A stretch of DNA of 64,000 nucleotides from Marinilabilia salmonicolor JCM 21150 (GCF_000259075.1 NZ_AJKI01000002.1:310001-374000); one strand, 5' to 3'; positions 52,997 through 62,529 are shown, numbered from the stretch's first letter. The notes: a model not told the origin generated them from the letters alone. A program made the numbers and translations.

Positions 52997-55900
52997 TTAA
53001 AAATTAAACTGAACGGTTTTGTTAACAGTACTTCCTCTAAATACACTAAACCATAACTCGTAAGCACCCGTTGGCATAGATACATATTCAGCGGTGCCAT
53101 CCGGATTCGTTCTAACACTCCCCGGTCCGGGACCGGATTGATTTCCGCTACCAAAAAGCCTGGCAACCTCAACTGCCGAAACAGTTTCATTGACGAATTC
53201 CTGATAGATTTCCTTTTCCAGTTCCACATAAACCGCCATAACAGTCGTCAGATCCTGGTTTCCGGAATTTATCCCATCGGCAAAATTCACTTTGGTATTG
53301 AAATAGCTGCTATTAAAATTCACATTTTGACCATTGCTGTATGCTCCGAAGTTACCTCCCGGACTTTCGGAAGTATTGTTGTAATCGGGCTCCCATCCAT
53401 ATTCAATGTTATTGTCGGACAATGGCCCGTCGAAATATGCAGGCAACGTTCCAAATCCGTAATAGCCTCGAAGTTTGTAGGGATCCTGTCCAAAAGCCTG
53501 ATAAGGTGATACCTGCTGGAGCACCTGGTTTTTAGCTTTGGTGGTCCATGACTGGCCAGAACTAACCGAATAGGAAACACCATTCAGATACCAACCGGGA
53601 AGGAAATTATCCGACACCCCATCCAGATGCTGAAGCCTGAAGTTAACATCTTCAAATTCGAGCTCATTATTCAAATATTCCTGATGTCCTTCGAAGCGTT
53701 CCGGGCCTTTGAGGCGTATTTCCAGCTTTTTTACCTGCTCACCCCCAACATACTGATTGTGAACAACGGCACTTGCACTGGTCACACTGTTTACCTTGGC
53801 CCAAAGTGTGGTAAACTGGCTGGTACGGAAATGATATTCCAAAATCACCGGAGCAAACAGTGTGGGATCAATTCCCAAATCATTGGCTGAAATATTGGTA
53901 TTTAATGCCCCGGTATTGATGTTACCCGTACCGATTTTGTTTTTAGCGGAAGTGCTGGTATTTACTGCCTGTGTACTAATTGTATTGGAATTGACGGTAC
54001 TGACACTAATGGTATTGGTGCTGATGGCACTGGTATTAGCTGTGTTACCTGTTCCGGAGTGAGAATTTGAACCATCCGCAACATAGCTTTGCACACTACC
54101 ACCCCACAAAACAGACGTGGCAAAACCGCCCCCCTGGCCCCAGGTCGGGTTCTCCCGGGATTGTGGTTCTTCATCAGAAGCAACTGCAAGCACCTCCAGT
54201 TTATAGATGGTTTCAGGGTTTAAATCTGGCATGTTATAAGTCAAATGCCTGGAGCTGACCGTTGCATCCTCGAGATAAGTTTCTTCTTCATCGCGGGATA
54301 CAATTCTCACCTTAATATCCGAATTGGAAAACTGACTGAAGAAACCACTCATATCCGACTTAAATTCAATGCTTCCCTGCGGATGATCATCTTTCTTGAA
54401 GTAACGCTGTCGCCTTACCGGAATCGATTCAGCTATATCAGCATCCACAATTCTCTGCTTGGTAGTGGTTTTGAAAACATGACGCTTCACTTCTCTCACG
54501 GCATCACTACCTATGGAAACTTCCTTCCAACGATTTTGGTCTTTTTGAAGCAGTTGTACCTCTGCAACAATCTCATAGCTGGTTTCCGGCTTCAATTGCT
54601 CATTAAGCGACACAGTGAGTTTCTTATTATCCGGGGATGGCGCTACTTCTAAATCCACCCGCTGAGAACCATTATTCTCCTCGATGAAAATATCGTACTC
54701 AATTTTGTAGCTGACACTCTGGGTTCCACCCATGCCATCAGAAAAGACGTAATCTCTGACTTTTTCAACTGGATAATTGAATTCCACCTCGGGCGAAACA
54801 ACCGGTGAGACCTGGTCGTTCCCCTCATCCGGTGTCAAACGCGTGATAAATTCCACATCTTCGTAAGGGTTTACCACATCGGGCTCGGAGTTTTCGGGCA
54901 CCGTCATATTACAAATCTCACCTACGTAAAAGGTTTTTGAGGGACTCCAGGTGTCAAAGCCCACGTCAAAAGTAGCCTGAACTTTTCCTTTAATACCCGA
55001 CGGGTTTGGTAATCCCCCTTGTGCCAATCCAGCAATACTGGTACGGAAATAGGTTCCGGCCCATCCGTAAAAATGAGCATTGGCCAAAAAGTAAACCTGA
55101 CCCTTTGCATACCACTGATTGACACCGAAGTTGGATCGATCATTACATAAAATGCCGGCTCTCGACCAATTCATCACAGATATATCGTAACCTGCCAGTA
55201 ATCCAACATCAATGTAACACACAACGGCATCCAGTTTTTTCACATCGAAATCCAGTTTGAGACCATGGGCAAACCCTGCGCCATGTTCAATAGCTGTTTG
55301 GTTGGGCCTGTCGGGCGGCGAAATTGATAATTCGTTTAGAATCTCAGCCGGTGGCGGTGGCATCCCCGGAATATCGGAGCCTACCATAAAATAAGACCCA
55401 TTGGTAAAGGAGATATCATCGGTAAGCGACACGGTTGTATTAATCCTGTCGTTAGGCTCTCCCAATTTCAAATACCACTTGCGAAGACCCATATTGGGTT
55501 GAAAATCGAAATAAAACTGAGCCGGCATATCCCCGGTAATCATGGGATCGGAGGCCGGAATCCGTATGTCTTTATCGGCCGTTCCGGAAAAAATGCCCTG
55601 GTTAAAATCGTAGGTCATATCAAGCGTTCCCAGAAACTCAGGATTGGAACGATCCATAATATCCTGCATAAAATAAGAATCTCCCCCTATATCCAGGCTG
55701 GATAATCCACTGCTTGAATTCCAGGCCACTTCAAAAGTCACATCCGAATTCCAGGGACGGGGATCTCCCTGAAGCCCGCCAATAACGGTGGCTTTTAGTC
55801 CCATGGAACCTTCATCAGGCTGATAATCGGAACTTATCGAACTACCTGACTGGTCAAGTTGATCGGTAGTTGGCAACGTTTGATTTTGCATATTGTAGGC

Positions 55901-58900
55901 AAACCCTCCGCCAAAGCCGTAAAGGCCCAGTCCGAAGAATCCTATACCACCACCACCCCAGCGGGTAGAACCATCAACATAGAAATACCGGTAATCGTCA
56001 ACATTTCCAAAGAGAGCATTGGCATTGACATTGATGGTTTCAAGAAATTGTGAATTAACAGAACCCTGGAACCCTTTGCCATAAACCGGGTCATCCTTGA
56101 AAAATTTAATCATTCCCTGCACTTCCATCACACCCATGTTGGCATCCAGCTGGATGTCTTCGATAAACACATCGCTGCTTTCCCACTTCAATTCGCTGGC
56201 ATTGTAGCTGGCTTCCAGATTCAACCGGGTATGACCCGACAGAGAATTGGCACTTCCCGAACCGGTGAAATTCAGTCCCATATCGAGATACAATGACGTT
56301 CTGGAACCACTAACTTCATTCAGTCCAATGTCAAAGCTTGCCCCGTTTCCGGAATTGTTATTGTCACCCAGATTGGCCCCAAATCCCAGTAATCCCGGAG
56401 AGGTTGAAGCATCAAGAGCCACACCGCCGTCAAGACGTAAATACTGAGGCTTATTTCTGAGTACCAATTGTTCAAACTCCAATCCGCCGATAGAAATCTT
56501 ATCCAGATCGCCGGCCACACTGTCGAGACTCAGTTTTCCGTTCAATGTAGCCTGAATGGTTACATCGCTGTTATTTCGGATCGACAGGTCGAGTTCGGAC
56601 GATTCATACAAGTCCATCTGAGCATACCACATGGGTACACTTATGCGGTCGTTGGTTACAATATTAAAATCATAATCCAACTCATCGTTGTAGTAGCTTA
56701 GCTGTGTGCTGTAATTGAAAGTAGAATCGGATATGGGCATAAGCATCTCGCCCCTCATGGCAGCAGAATCAAGCTGACTGGCAACAAGCTCCATGGCCAT
56801 ATAATCCAACGAAAATTCCCAGTCACCAATGCTTCCCTCGTTCCGGGTGACCAAATTATTGGCCTCTATAAAAGTGGAAACCCCGTGTTGGTCAATTAAA
56901 ATATTGGAGCCGGTAACCTCAATGCGTTCATTCCCGTTTTTGTCGATAAAACGAGGCATCATCATGTTAAAAGTTTTTATATACAACCCCTTCCACGTTG
57001 CATTCTGATCGGTGGAAGCATACTGTTGAGGAAATACCATTGCGGCATCATTGCGCAAATCGCTGTGGTCTAAAACAGCATTTTGGATGCGGAAACTGTA
57101 ATCCTCCATCTCAGGAAACTGATAACGCCTATTCTGATCAAACAAATTAGCAGAAACCAACCAGTCGGACCAGTCAGAAAAGCTGGTGGCAAAAGATAGT
57201 CTTACCGAATCGGTTTCATTTTGAGAGCCATCAGCATTTTCGTAACGGATAATTTCAGGCGACAGACTAAATTCCCCTTCAGCAAAGATTTGGCCGAACC
57301 CCTCGCAACCAAAGGACGCAAAAGTCCCTGTTGAGCCATCATTTTTAGCTAATGTAAGTTTTACATCGTCCGAAATAGCAATTTGCACATCCTCCATCAG
57401 GAACATGGTCGCCGAGTCGGTTTGGGCAATACCTCCGGGGTTGATACAAATATTCTTTGAGCCCAGTTTCAGGTATTTGTCCTGTTCATCGGGCAATTTT
57501 ATCATCGAAACTGTATTGAATGTAGCCTTATCAGGATTTAAAATTAACCCAACCACCGCCACTTTATAATAATCGCCGGGCGTTCCAATGCCAACAGGCA
57601 ATTGAACCTCCGTATCGCTTTGCAGGCTGGCCAAAAGATTTCCCGGATCGTTTAGATAATCATAAAGTGCGGAAAGGTCACTGTCGGGCAAGTCTATTTG
57701 ATCTCCCAAATCGGAAAGCATACTTTGATTGGAAAAATTGGTATTTTCGGCCATGGCCTGCACCTTTCCTTCGAATACACGTCCGTCGGAATTTACTTCC
57801 AGATTCTTTAACTCAGCAGTCACGGAAACCGGAATAAAGCTGCCGGGCAATATTTTCCCTTCACCGTTGAGCACGTCACCAGACCAGGTTGCCGAAGTAA
57901 TTTCCACCTCAAAATGGCCGGCTTTGATGACATCACCAACACTAAAAGTATCCACCGCAGTACGATCAACTCCGGACAGATCAAAATCACACCCTCCCCC
58001 GCAAAGGAAAGAACCGTCGGTATCAGAAACTTCATCATCAGAGGCCTCAGTATTAGATGCCGAATCCGCCATTACGGTGAAAACATGAATTTCACTTCGG
58101 CCATCGTTCTTTATCAATACTTCGTTATCAGGATCTTTGGCTGTAACCCTTAAGGCATAAGTTTTTCCCGGTTCCAGCTCGGGTTTACTCATATCGTACA
58201 GCAAAGCCGGAGCGACCAGACCCTGCTCACGATAAAAGGCCAAGTCACTATTGTTCATTATATTATACGGGTCGCTCTGATAAGCAGAAAGCTCAACCAT
58301 ACGCACATCGTATTCATACATTCCCGTGCCTCCACCCGGTGGTGTCCAGTTAAACTGAAGAATCTGCGGGTCTTCAATGGCAAGAGTTGCACCATCGGGA
58401 GGATAAGTTATAACGGGCGGGTCAGGATGAACCACCAAAAAAGGCGAACTGCACCCCTGAGGCTGGGTGGAAGACAAAGGAGCCGAACTTCTATAATCGT
58501 AAGCCCGCATACACAACTGATAATTCCCTTCAGGCAAAACCCCCGTCTGCATCAATGTGCGTTCGCTTATCCCCGAAAAGTTAATATAACCATAACTCAA
58601 ATTTGAATTAACAGCGGCGAGATCACTCAGGTTTAGAACCCTTACTTCGCCGGGTTCAAGATACAAAGGACGTTCCGGGACAAAATCAGGCGAAATCCTT
58701 CCGTTAAAATTATTCCCCGATTGCATTTCAGGAATCAACTTTATCTGGTAAGAATTATTCATATCGGCGTTTTGCACCGTCACCATTATCAGGTCGCTAA
58801 ACCTTGAGTTAAAACGACCATCATTACCTATGTAATCAGAAAAATAAGGAGAATACGGCGGAATCACCTGAACAGTGATATTTATTGGTCGATCCTGCGC

Positions 58901-58978
58901 TTTTATCATAGCCGAAAAAGACAACATCAACAAAAGAAGTATCCCAATCCCGGAGTTGTAAAATTTAAAAATCTTCAT
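52997..58978 (-). CDS. Giant secreted protein (1993 residues), possibly TANFOR-type
   Basis: A 1993-residue protein with signal peptide (MKIFKFYNSGIGILLLLMLS, cleavage near AQ). The N-terminus (about 28-190) has the ITVQVIPPYSPYFSDYIGN style of proteins sometimes annotated TANFOR; I could not verify this. An FN3-like stretch (about 190-310) follows. The middle is a long run of beta-strand modules alternating GxxxL and DxSxR turns (ITLTV..., INFSS...). Between about 1636 and 1700 a low-complexity Ser/Thr/Asn segment has a 5-residue period with a hydrophobic first position. The C-terminus (YELWFSVFRGSTVNKTVQFNF) is not a T9SS domain. It leads the trio with the FN3 and barrel genes. Confidence 0.75.
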   Translation of the reverse strand: MKIFKFYNSGIGILLLLMLSFSAMIKAQDRPINITVQVIPPYSPYFSDYIGNDGRFNSRFSDLIMVTVQNADMNNSYQIKLIPEMQSGNNFNGRISPDFVPERPLYLEPGEVRVLNLSDLAAVNSNLSYGYINFSGISERTLMQTGVLPEGNYQLCMRAYDYRSSAPLSSTQPQGCSSPFLVVHPDPPVITYPPDGATLAIEDPQILQFNWTPPGGGTGMYEYDVRMVELSAYQSDPYNIMNNSDLAFYREQGLVAPALLYDMSKPELEPGKTYALRVTAKDPDNEVLIKNDGRSEIHVFTVMADSASNTEASDDEVSDTDGSFLCGGGCDFDLSGVDRTAVDTFSVGDVIKAGHFEVEITSATWSGDVLNGEGKILPGSFIPVSVTAELKNLEVNSDGRVFEGKVQAMAENTNFSNQSMLSDLGDQIDLPDSDLSALYDYLNDPGNLLASLQSDTEVQLPVGIGTPGDYYKVAVVGLILNPDKATFNTVSMIKLPDEQDKYLKLGSKNICINPGGIAQTDSATMFLMEDVQIAISDDVKLTLAKNDGSTGTFASFGCEGFGQIFAEGEFSLSPEIIRYENADGSQNETDSVRLSFATSFSDWSDWLVSANLFDQNRRYQFPEMEDYSFRIQNAVLDHSDLRNDAAMVFPQQYASTDQNATWKGLYIKTFNMMMPRFIDKNGNERIEVTGSNILIDQHGVSTFIEANNLVTRNEGSIGDWEFSLDYMAMELVASQLDSAAMRGEMLMPISDSTFNYSTQLSYYNDELDYDFNIVTNDRISVPMWYAQMDLYESSELDLSIRNNSDVTIQATLNGKLSLDSVAGDLDKISIGGLEFEQLVLRNKPQYLRLDGGVALDASTSPGLLGFGANLGDNNNSGNGASFDIGLNEVSGSRTSLYLDMGLNFTGSGSANSLSGHTRLNLEASYNASELKWESSDVFIEDIQLDANMGVMEVQGMIKFFKDDPVYGKGFQGSVNSQFLETINVNANALFGNVDDYRYFYVDGSTRWGGGGIGFFGLGLYGFGGGFAYNMQNQTLPTTDQLDQSGSSISSDYQPDEGSMGLKATVIGGLQGDPRPWNSDVTFEVAWNSSSGLSSLDIGGDSYFMQDIMDRSNPEFLGTLDMTYDFNQGIFSGTADKDIRIPASDPMITGDMPAQFYFDFQPNMGLRKWYLKLGEPNDRINTTVSLTDDISFTNGSYFMVGSDIPGMPPPPAEILNELSISPPDRPNQTAIEHGAGFAHGLKLDFDVKKLDAVVCYIDVGLLAGYDISVMNWSRAGILCNDRSNFGVNQWYAKGQVYFLANAHFYGWAGTYFRTSIAGLAQGGLPNPSGIKGKVQATFDVGFDTWSPSKTFYVGEICNMTVPENSEPDVVNPYEDVEFITRLTPDEGNDQVSPVVSPEVEFNYPVEKVRDYVFSDGMGGTQSVSYKIEYDIFIEENNGSQRVDLEVAPSPDNKKLTVSLNEQLKPETSYEIVAEVQLLQKDQNRWKEVSIGSDAVREVKRHVFKTTTKQRIVDADIAESIPVRRQRYFKKDDHPQGSIEFKSDMSGFFSQFSNSDIKVRIVSRDEEETYLEDATVSSRHLTYNMPDLNPETIYKLEVLAVASDEEPQSRENPTWGQGGGFATSVLWGGSVQSYVADGSNSHSGTGNTANTSAISTNTISVSTVNSNTISTQAVNTSTSAKNKIGTGNINTGALNTNISANDLGIDPTLFAPVILEYHFRTSQFTTLWAKVNSVTSASAVVHNQYVGGEQVKKLEIRLKGPERFEGHQEYLNNELEFEDVNFRLQHLDGVSDNFLPGWYLNGVSYSVSSGQSWTTKAKNQVLQQVSPYQAFGQDPYKLRGYYGFGTLPAYFDGPLSDNNIEYGWEPDYNNTSESPGGNFGAYSNGQNVNFNSSYFNTKVNFADGINSGNQDLTTVMAVYVELEKEIYQEFVNETVSAVEVARLFGSGNQSGPGPGSVRTNPDGTAEYVSMPTGAYELWFSVFRGSTVNKTVQFNF

Positions 58979-59012
58979 AATCTGGCCATTAATTTTGTGT
59001 TTATATGGTATA

Positions 59013-59042
59013 CACGTAAAAAGAGAGAAATTGGGTCAGATT
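59013..59042 (-). promoter_or_regulatory. Bipartite motif upstream of the giant gene
   Basis: On the minus strand: AATCTGACCC, 14 nt, TACGTG. The distal half lies about 64 bp and the proximal half about 35 bp before the start codon. An identical arrangement is at 62530-62559. It looks like a promoter for an alternative sigma factor. Confidence 0.55.
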
Positions 59043-59071
59043 TCAGGATGGTTTTGTCTTAAAAACAAGAA

Positions 59072-59092
59072 AAGCCGGCTTAGAACCGGCTT
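59072..59092. terminator. AAGCCGG hairpin upstream of the giant gene
   Basis: AAGCCGG / CCGGCTT, 7-bp stem, 7-nt loop. On the minus strand it is followed by TTCTTGTTTTT, so it could block read-through from the 59464 gene. Confidence 0.5.
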
Positions 59093-59174
59093 CCTCTGAA
59101 GAGCAAAGCGACGGTTTTCAAAAAATTGTCGCTCAACCCTGCATCTTTGCTTATAAAAAAACAGCTGTTCCGTT

Positions 59175-59338
59175 GGTGTCAAGTCAAGCATAGTCTGACG
59201 GGCCAAACTTTGATCTTTCTACCTTGTGCTTCTCTAAAAAAGACTCACGTAGGTATGGCTATGCTTACTTTTTTGTTGATTTGCACAAGGTGAAAAATAG
59301 CGGTGGCTTACCCGACATTCTTCACTTGACTTGACACC
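59175..59338. mobile_element. MITE-like palindromic element, family 2
   Basis: A perfect 14-bp terminal inverted repeat (GGTGTCAAGTCAAG at 59175-59188 with its complement at 59325-59338) and an inner inverted pair ACCTTGTGC / GCACAAGGT (59221-59229, 59283-59291). It has no ORF. It lies in the 485-bp gap between the beta-helix and giant genes. The remaining sequence of the gap, GCAAAGCGACGG and TCGCTTGGTTGCAAG on either side, also has weak dyad symmetry but no gene. Confidence 0.65.
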
Positions 59339-59410
59339 AGGCTCTGTCGCTTGGTTGCAAGAATTCGTGCAATTTGTGAACAAAAGAATAATTGCGTAGC
59401 AACAATTTCG

Positions 59411-59445
59411 AAAAAGGGTTGCCTGGATAAAAAACCGGGCAACCC
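59411..59445 (-). terminator. Terminator of the beta-helix lipoprotein gene
   Basis: GGGTTGCC / GGCAACCC perfect 8-bp stem and a 14-nt loop, followed on the minus strand by five T. Confidence 0.8.
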
Positions 59446-59463
59446 TCTCGTTATGGTTTCGTT

Positions 59464-61443
59464 TTAATAAGTATAAAAATCATCAAGATCATTGCTCAGG
59501 TAAGAAATATTACCACCGTTGAAAATAGCATCGCGGGTTACGCGAACGATAATACCATAAGCGGCACTCTTTTCTATCTCAAGGTTAGGGGCACTTAAAT
59601 AGGCATCACCATAAACTCCAAGGTTACCTGCATCCATATAAGTGGCCAGATCGCCTCCGCCGCCGTACTCAATTTTCACATAATCAAGGATATTTTCTAC
59701 CGAAGAGGATGTAACAAGAATTCCATCCCAGGCACCTTTAGCCTTACTCCTACCTGAAAATACGATCCAGTTATCACTGGTTCCTTCGGCCTTAATTACA
59801 TTATTCACATGAAGTCTGACATCAGTACCCATCTCGAAAAACGCACCGGGCTCAATAGTCACTGTGTTATCAATACTCACAGAACCTGAAAAATAATAAA
59901 CCCCGTTATTCAGGTTACTCCAGGTTTCACTTCCGCTTTCCTCGGTATCCCCGCGATAAATTTCCACATCTCCACCATTAAAATTGGTCTGGTTGTCCAC
60001 AAAATCTATTTGTTCAGGGTGGATAAACATGTGTGATCCGGCATTATCATCAAACACACAATTTTCAACAGAAAAATCAGAACCATTTCTTCTGGTTTCA
60101 ATACCATAACCGGCACTTCCTGTAAAAGAAACATTGCGAAGGGTAATGTTAGCATTATCTATAACCATGTTCGTTTTATCAAAATAGGTCGCCATATTGG
60201 TACTCCCGCCATAACTGATTTCAGCATGTTCGATAATGTTATCCACTGAAGAAGAACCAATATGAATACCTCTCCATGCCCCGGCAGTTTTGCTGGTGCC
60301 GGTAAAAACAATTTTATTGGACTCCGTACCATTGGCCTTAATCACCGATCCATTGCGAACAACAATACCAGCGTCCGGACCAAATTCAAATATTGCTCCA
60401 TCGTTTATTACAATCTCATGTTCAAAATCCACATGATTTACAATCTGATATTTTGCATCATTCAGCGCAGATATGGTCATGTCATGCGTGGTACCTCCGC
60501 CATAGGCCGTTACATATCCGGCACCATCAAAAACACTGGCCTCATCAAAATAGCCCAACTGACTGATATGCACATAGGCATGATCCCCTTCATTTTCCTG
60601 AAATGTCATATTTTGCATGGGAAATTCTGACTCATCACGACGCGTTTGAATACCATACTGCCCGCTGTTTGCAATGGTCACATCTGATAGCTGAACCTTA
60701 GCACGGTCAATGGTAAGTGCCGCAGCTTCGAAATAGGTACCGGCTGACGTACTACCGGCATAACGAATTTGGGCATGACTGATTTCATTTTCCACAGAAT
60801 TGGAGAAAATGCTAATACCCCTCCAAAAACCTGTTACTTCCTGGACACCCGTAAACGTAATCTGTTTTTCTTCCGTTCCTGCCGCTACAAGCACCGAATT
60901 TCCGGAACCTATGCTTAGTCCGGCATCCTGAACAAACTCAATCCTCACACCGGGTTCAATGATTAGTTTGGCTCCATTATCCACCGAAACACTGTTCATT
61001 ACGCGGTAAAGTGTACCTGCAGTCCAGGTTTCATCAGTGGTAATATCGTCAGTAATTTCCACCACATCGGAAATGACTTCAATGGTCACATCGTCCTGGT
61101 CGGTTTCGCCGTTGCCATCACTCACTTCAAGAACGACTACGTATTCTCCGGCAACATCCGGAACAAAAGAAGCCATTGGGGAAAAAGCATCATCAATTTG
61201 CACATTACTCCCATCAGGCTTGCTGAAAAATGTCCAGGAAAATTCAAGCGACCCGGAATTAATGGTCGAATTACTACCATCAAGGAGCACTTCCTCTTCC
61301 ACATTTACAGTAGTCTCTGCAACCGCTTCAGCCGTAACGGTAACATCAACATCATCGGTTGTCTCATCATCTTCACACGCAGTAAACAAAAAGAGTCCTG
61401 CAATGAAGAGTGTCATTAATTTAAAGCTTAATCGTGTTTTCAT
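59464..61443 (-). CDS. Lipoprotein with PKD-like domain and triple beta-helix modules
   Basis: A 659-residue lipoprotein with signal MKTRLSFKLMTLFIAG and lipobox LFTAC (Cys22). A PKD-like domain (about 30-130: VLLDGSNSTINSG, AGEYVVVLEVSDGNG) is followed by three copies of a roughly 165-residue right-handed beta-helix module, each with LIIEPG or VTIEPG, W-G-I and GYGIxTRR-type segments (GIQTRRDESEF, GIETRRNGSDF). The opening resembles the 11389 lipoprotein. It is likely a surface adhesin or ligand-binding protein. No T9SS domain is visible. It lies between two MITE-filled gaps. Confidence 0.82.
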   Translation of the reverse strand: MKTRLSFKLMTLFIAGLFLFTACEDDETTDDVDVTVTAEAVAETTVNVEEEVLLDGSNSTINSGSLEFSWTFFSKPDGSNVQIDDAFSPMASFVPDVAGEYVVVLEVSDGNGETDQDDVTIEVISDVVEITDDITTDETWTAGTLYRVMNSVSVDNGAKLIIEPGVRIEFVQDAGLSIGSGNSVLVAAGTEEKQITFTGVQEVTGFWRGISIFSNSVENEISHAQIRYAGSTSAGTYFEAAALTIDRAKVQLSDVTIANSGQYGIQTRRDESEFPMQNMTFQENEGDHAYVHISQLGYFDEASVFDGAGYVTAYGGGTTHDMTISALNDAKYQIVNHVDFEHEIVINDGAIFEFGPDAGIVVRNGSVIKANGTESNKIVFTGTSKTAGAWRGIHIGSSSVDNIIEHAEISYGGSTNMATYFDKTNMVIDNANITLRNVSFTGSAGYGIETRRNGSDFSVENCVFDDNAGSHMFIHPEQIDFVDNQTNFNGGDVEIYRGDTEESGSETWSNLNNGVYYFSGSVSIDNTVTIEPGAFFEMGTDVRLHVNNVIKAEGTSDNWIVFSGRSKAKGAWDGILVTSSSVENILDYVKIEYGGGGDLATYMDAGNLGVYGDAYLSAPNLEIEKSAAYGIIVRVTRDAIFNGGNISYLSNDLDDFYTY

Positions 61444-61537
61444 AATGGTATTGTTTTAAGATATTTTTCAGTGAATTTCAGATAATCGGGTTCTAACAAT
61501 GAATTAGGGAAGTTTTTACTGTGCCTGAACTGCCACT

Positions 61538-61698
61538 AATTAGTGTTTGTCTATAAAGCCCAACTTCTGCGTTGTTGCTCAAAATCTAAACACTCAAATA
61601 CACTAGTATTCTGCGGTTTATATTTTTCACACGCCTTGAATTTGAACTTTCTATCTCAAACACATGAAAAACGCTTAGTTTATGGACAGATACTAATT
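61538..61698. mobile_element. MITE-like element, family 1, copy 2
   Basis: A 161-bp element starting AATTAGTG and ending ACTAATT; its reverse complement matches the 15052-15211 copy across almost its whole length (for example CAACTTCTGCGTTGTTGCTC and CTAGTATTCTGCGGTTTA). No ORF. Confidence 0.8.
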
Positions 61699-61862
61699 AG
61701 AGCCTGTCTATAAAGTCGGGAAAATTTCTAACTGAAACTGTGTCTGTTAAGAAAGTGCTAGTTGCGAGGCTTGCCAACCCGCCAAAAACGGAGTTTACTT
61801 GAGTATATTTTGGCGGGTTGGTGTAACAACGCAAATGGAACTTTATGGACAGACACTTAATT
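61695..61862. mobile_element. MITE-like element, family 1, variant copy 3
   Basis: It shares the last four bases of copy 2 and ends CTTTATGGACAGACACTTAATT. The TIRs match family 1 but the interior differs, with a perfect 14-bp stem CCAACCCGCCAAAA / TTTTGGCGGGTTGG (61774-61787 with 61808-61821). Its end provides the TAA stop of the adjacent lipoprotein gene. It fills most of the gap to 61444. Confidence 0.7.
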
Positions 61863-62438
61863 CCGCGGTTTGGCCTTAAAGGCAAAATGAAGCGTAATAA
61901 CTTCATCTGTTTCATAATCGTCCAGCACATTGCTGAAAGAAGCTTCCCAAACCCCATCACTATCAACAGAAAGTTCCAGTTGGCTCTCTTCATCAGTTGT
62001 AAAAAAAGAATTCAACCCATCCCCATAAACATTAACCTTTGCATAATCGTCCTCCGGAGTGGAAAGACCTGGTTCATATACCCTGAAAATTCCAGGTTCC
62101 GGCAACTTTCCTCCAAAAGCGTTGGCTTCAGCATCTAACACATAGAAGTCAATGGTTACAACGACTCCTTTTTCCACATCTTCAATTTCTACTGTGTGCA
62201 CAGACCACTGGGTTTCATCCTGTTTCATTGCAGAATTGTAATAGTATGTGGCCAAACCCGACCCACTCAAAACAGCATCGCCTTCAATACTATATGCACC
62301 GTCTCCATTAGAAACTTCATCCAACGAAATTGAAGGATTTTTGTCGTCATTTGTTTCTGTATTATTCTCGTCTTCACTGCAAGCAAATAGTGCGAAAGAC
62401 ATGGACAAAATGATTAAAACGTTTTGTGTTAATTTCAA
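61857..62438 (-). CDS. Short unknown lipoprotein
   Basis: A 193-residue lipoprotein with signal MKLTQNVLIILSMSFALFAC (Cys20) and a following acidic spacer SEDENNTETNDD typical of surface lipoproteins in Bacteroidota. The rest is beta-rich (YSIEGDAVLSGSGLATYYY, VITLHFAFKAKPRN) and not recognised. The last codons and TAA stop lie at the junction with a MITE copy, so the C-terminus may have been altered by its insertion. The bipartite motif shared with the giant gene lies upstream at 62530-62559. Confidence 0.7.
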   Translation of the reverse strand: MKLTQNVLIILSMSFALFACSEDENNTETNDDKNPSISLDEVSNGDGAYSIEGDAVLSGSGLATYYYNSAMKQDETQWSVHTVEIEDVEKGVVVTIDFYVLDAEANAFGGKLPEPGIFRVYEPGLSTPEDDYAKVNVYGDGLNSFFTTDEESQLELSVDSDGVWEASFSNVLDDYETDEVITLHFAFKAKPRN

Positions 62439-62529
62439 ATTTACGATTTTAGGATATTAAACTATTTTTTAGGTCTGCAACCCTTTTGCAAACTTCTTTT
62501 TGCGCTAAAATGTATTAGTATTTACATAT

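Noticed and set aside
53862-54062. 66-codon plus-strand frame rich in Val/Leu over the low-complexity region
   Set aside because: Shadow of the Ser/Thr/Asn repeat of the giant protein on the other strand.
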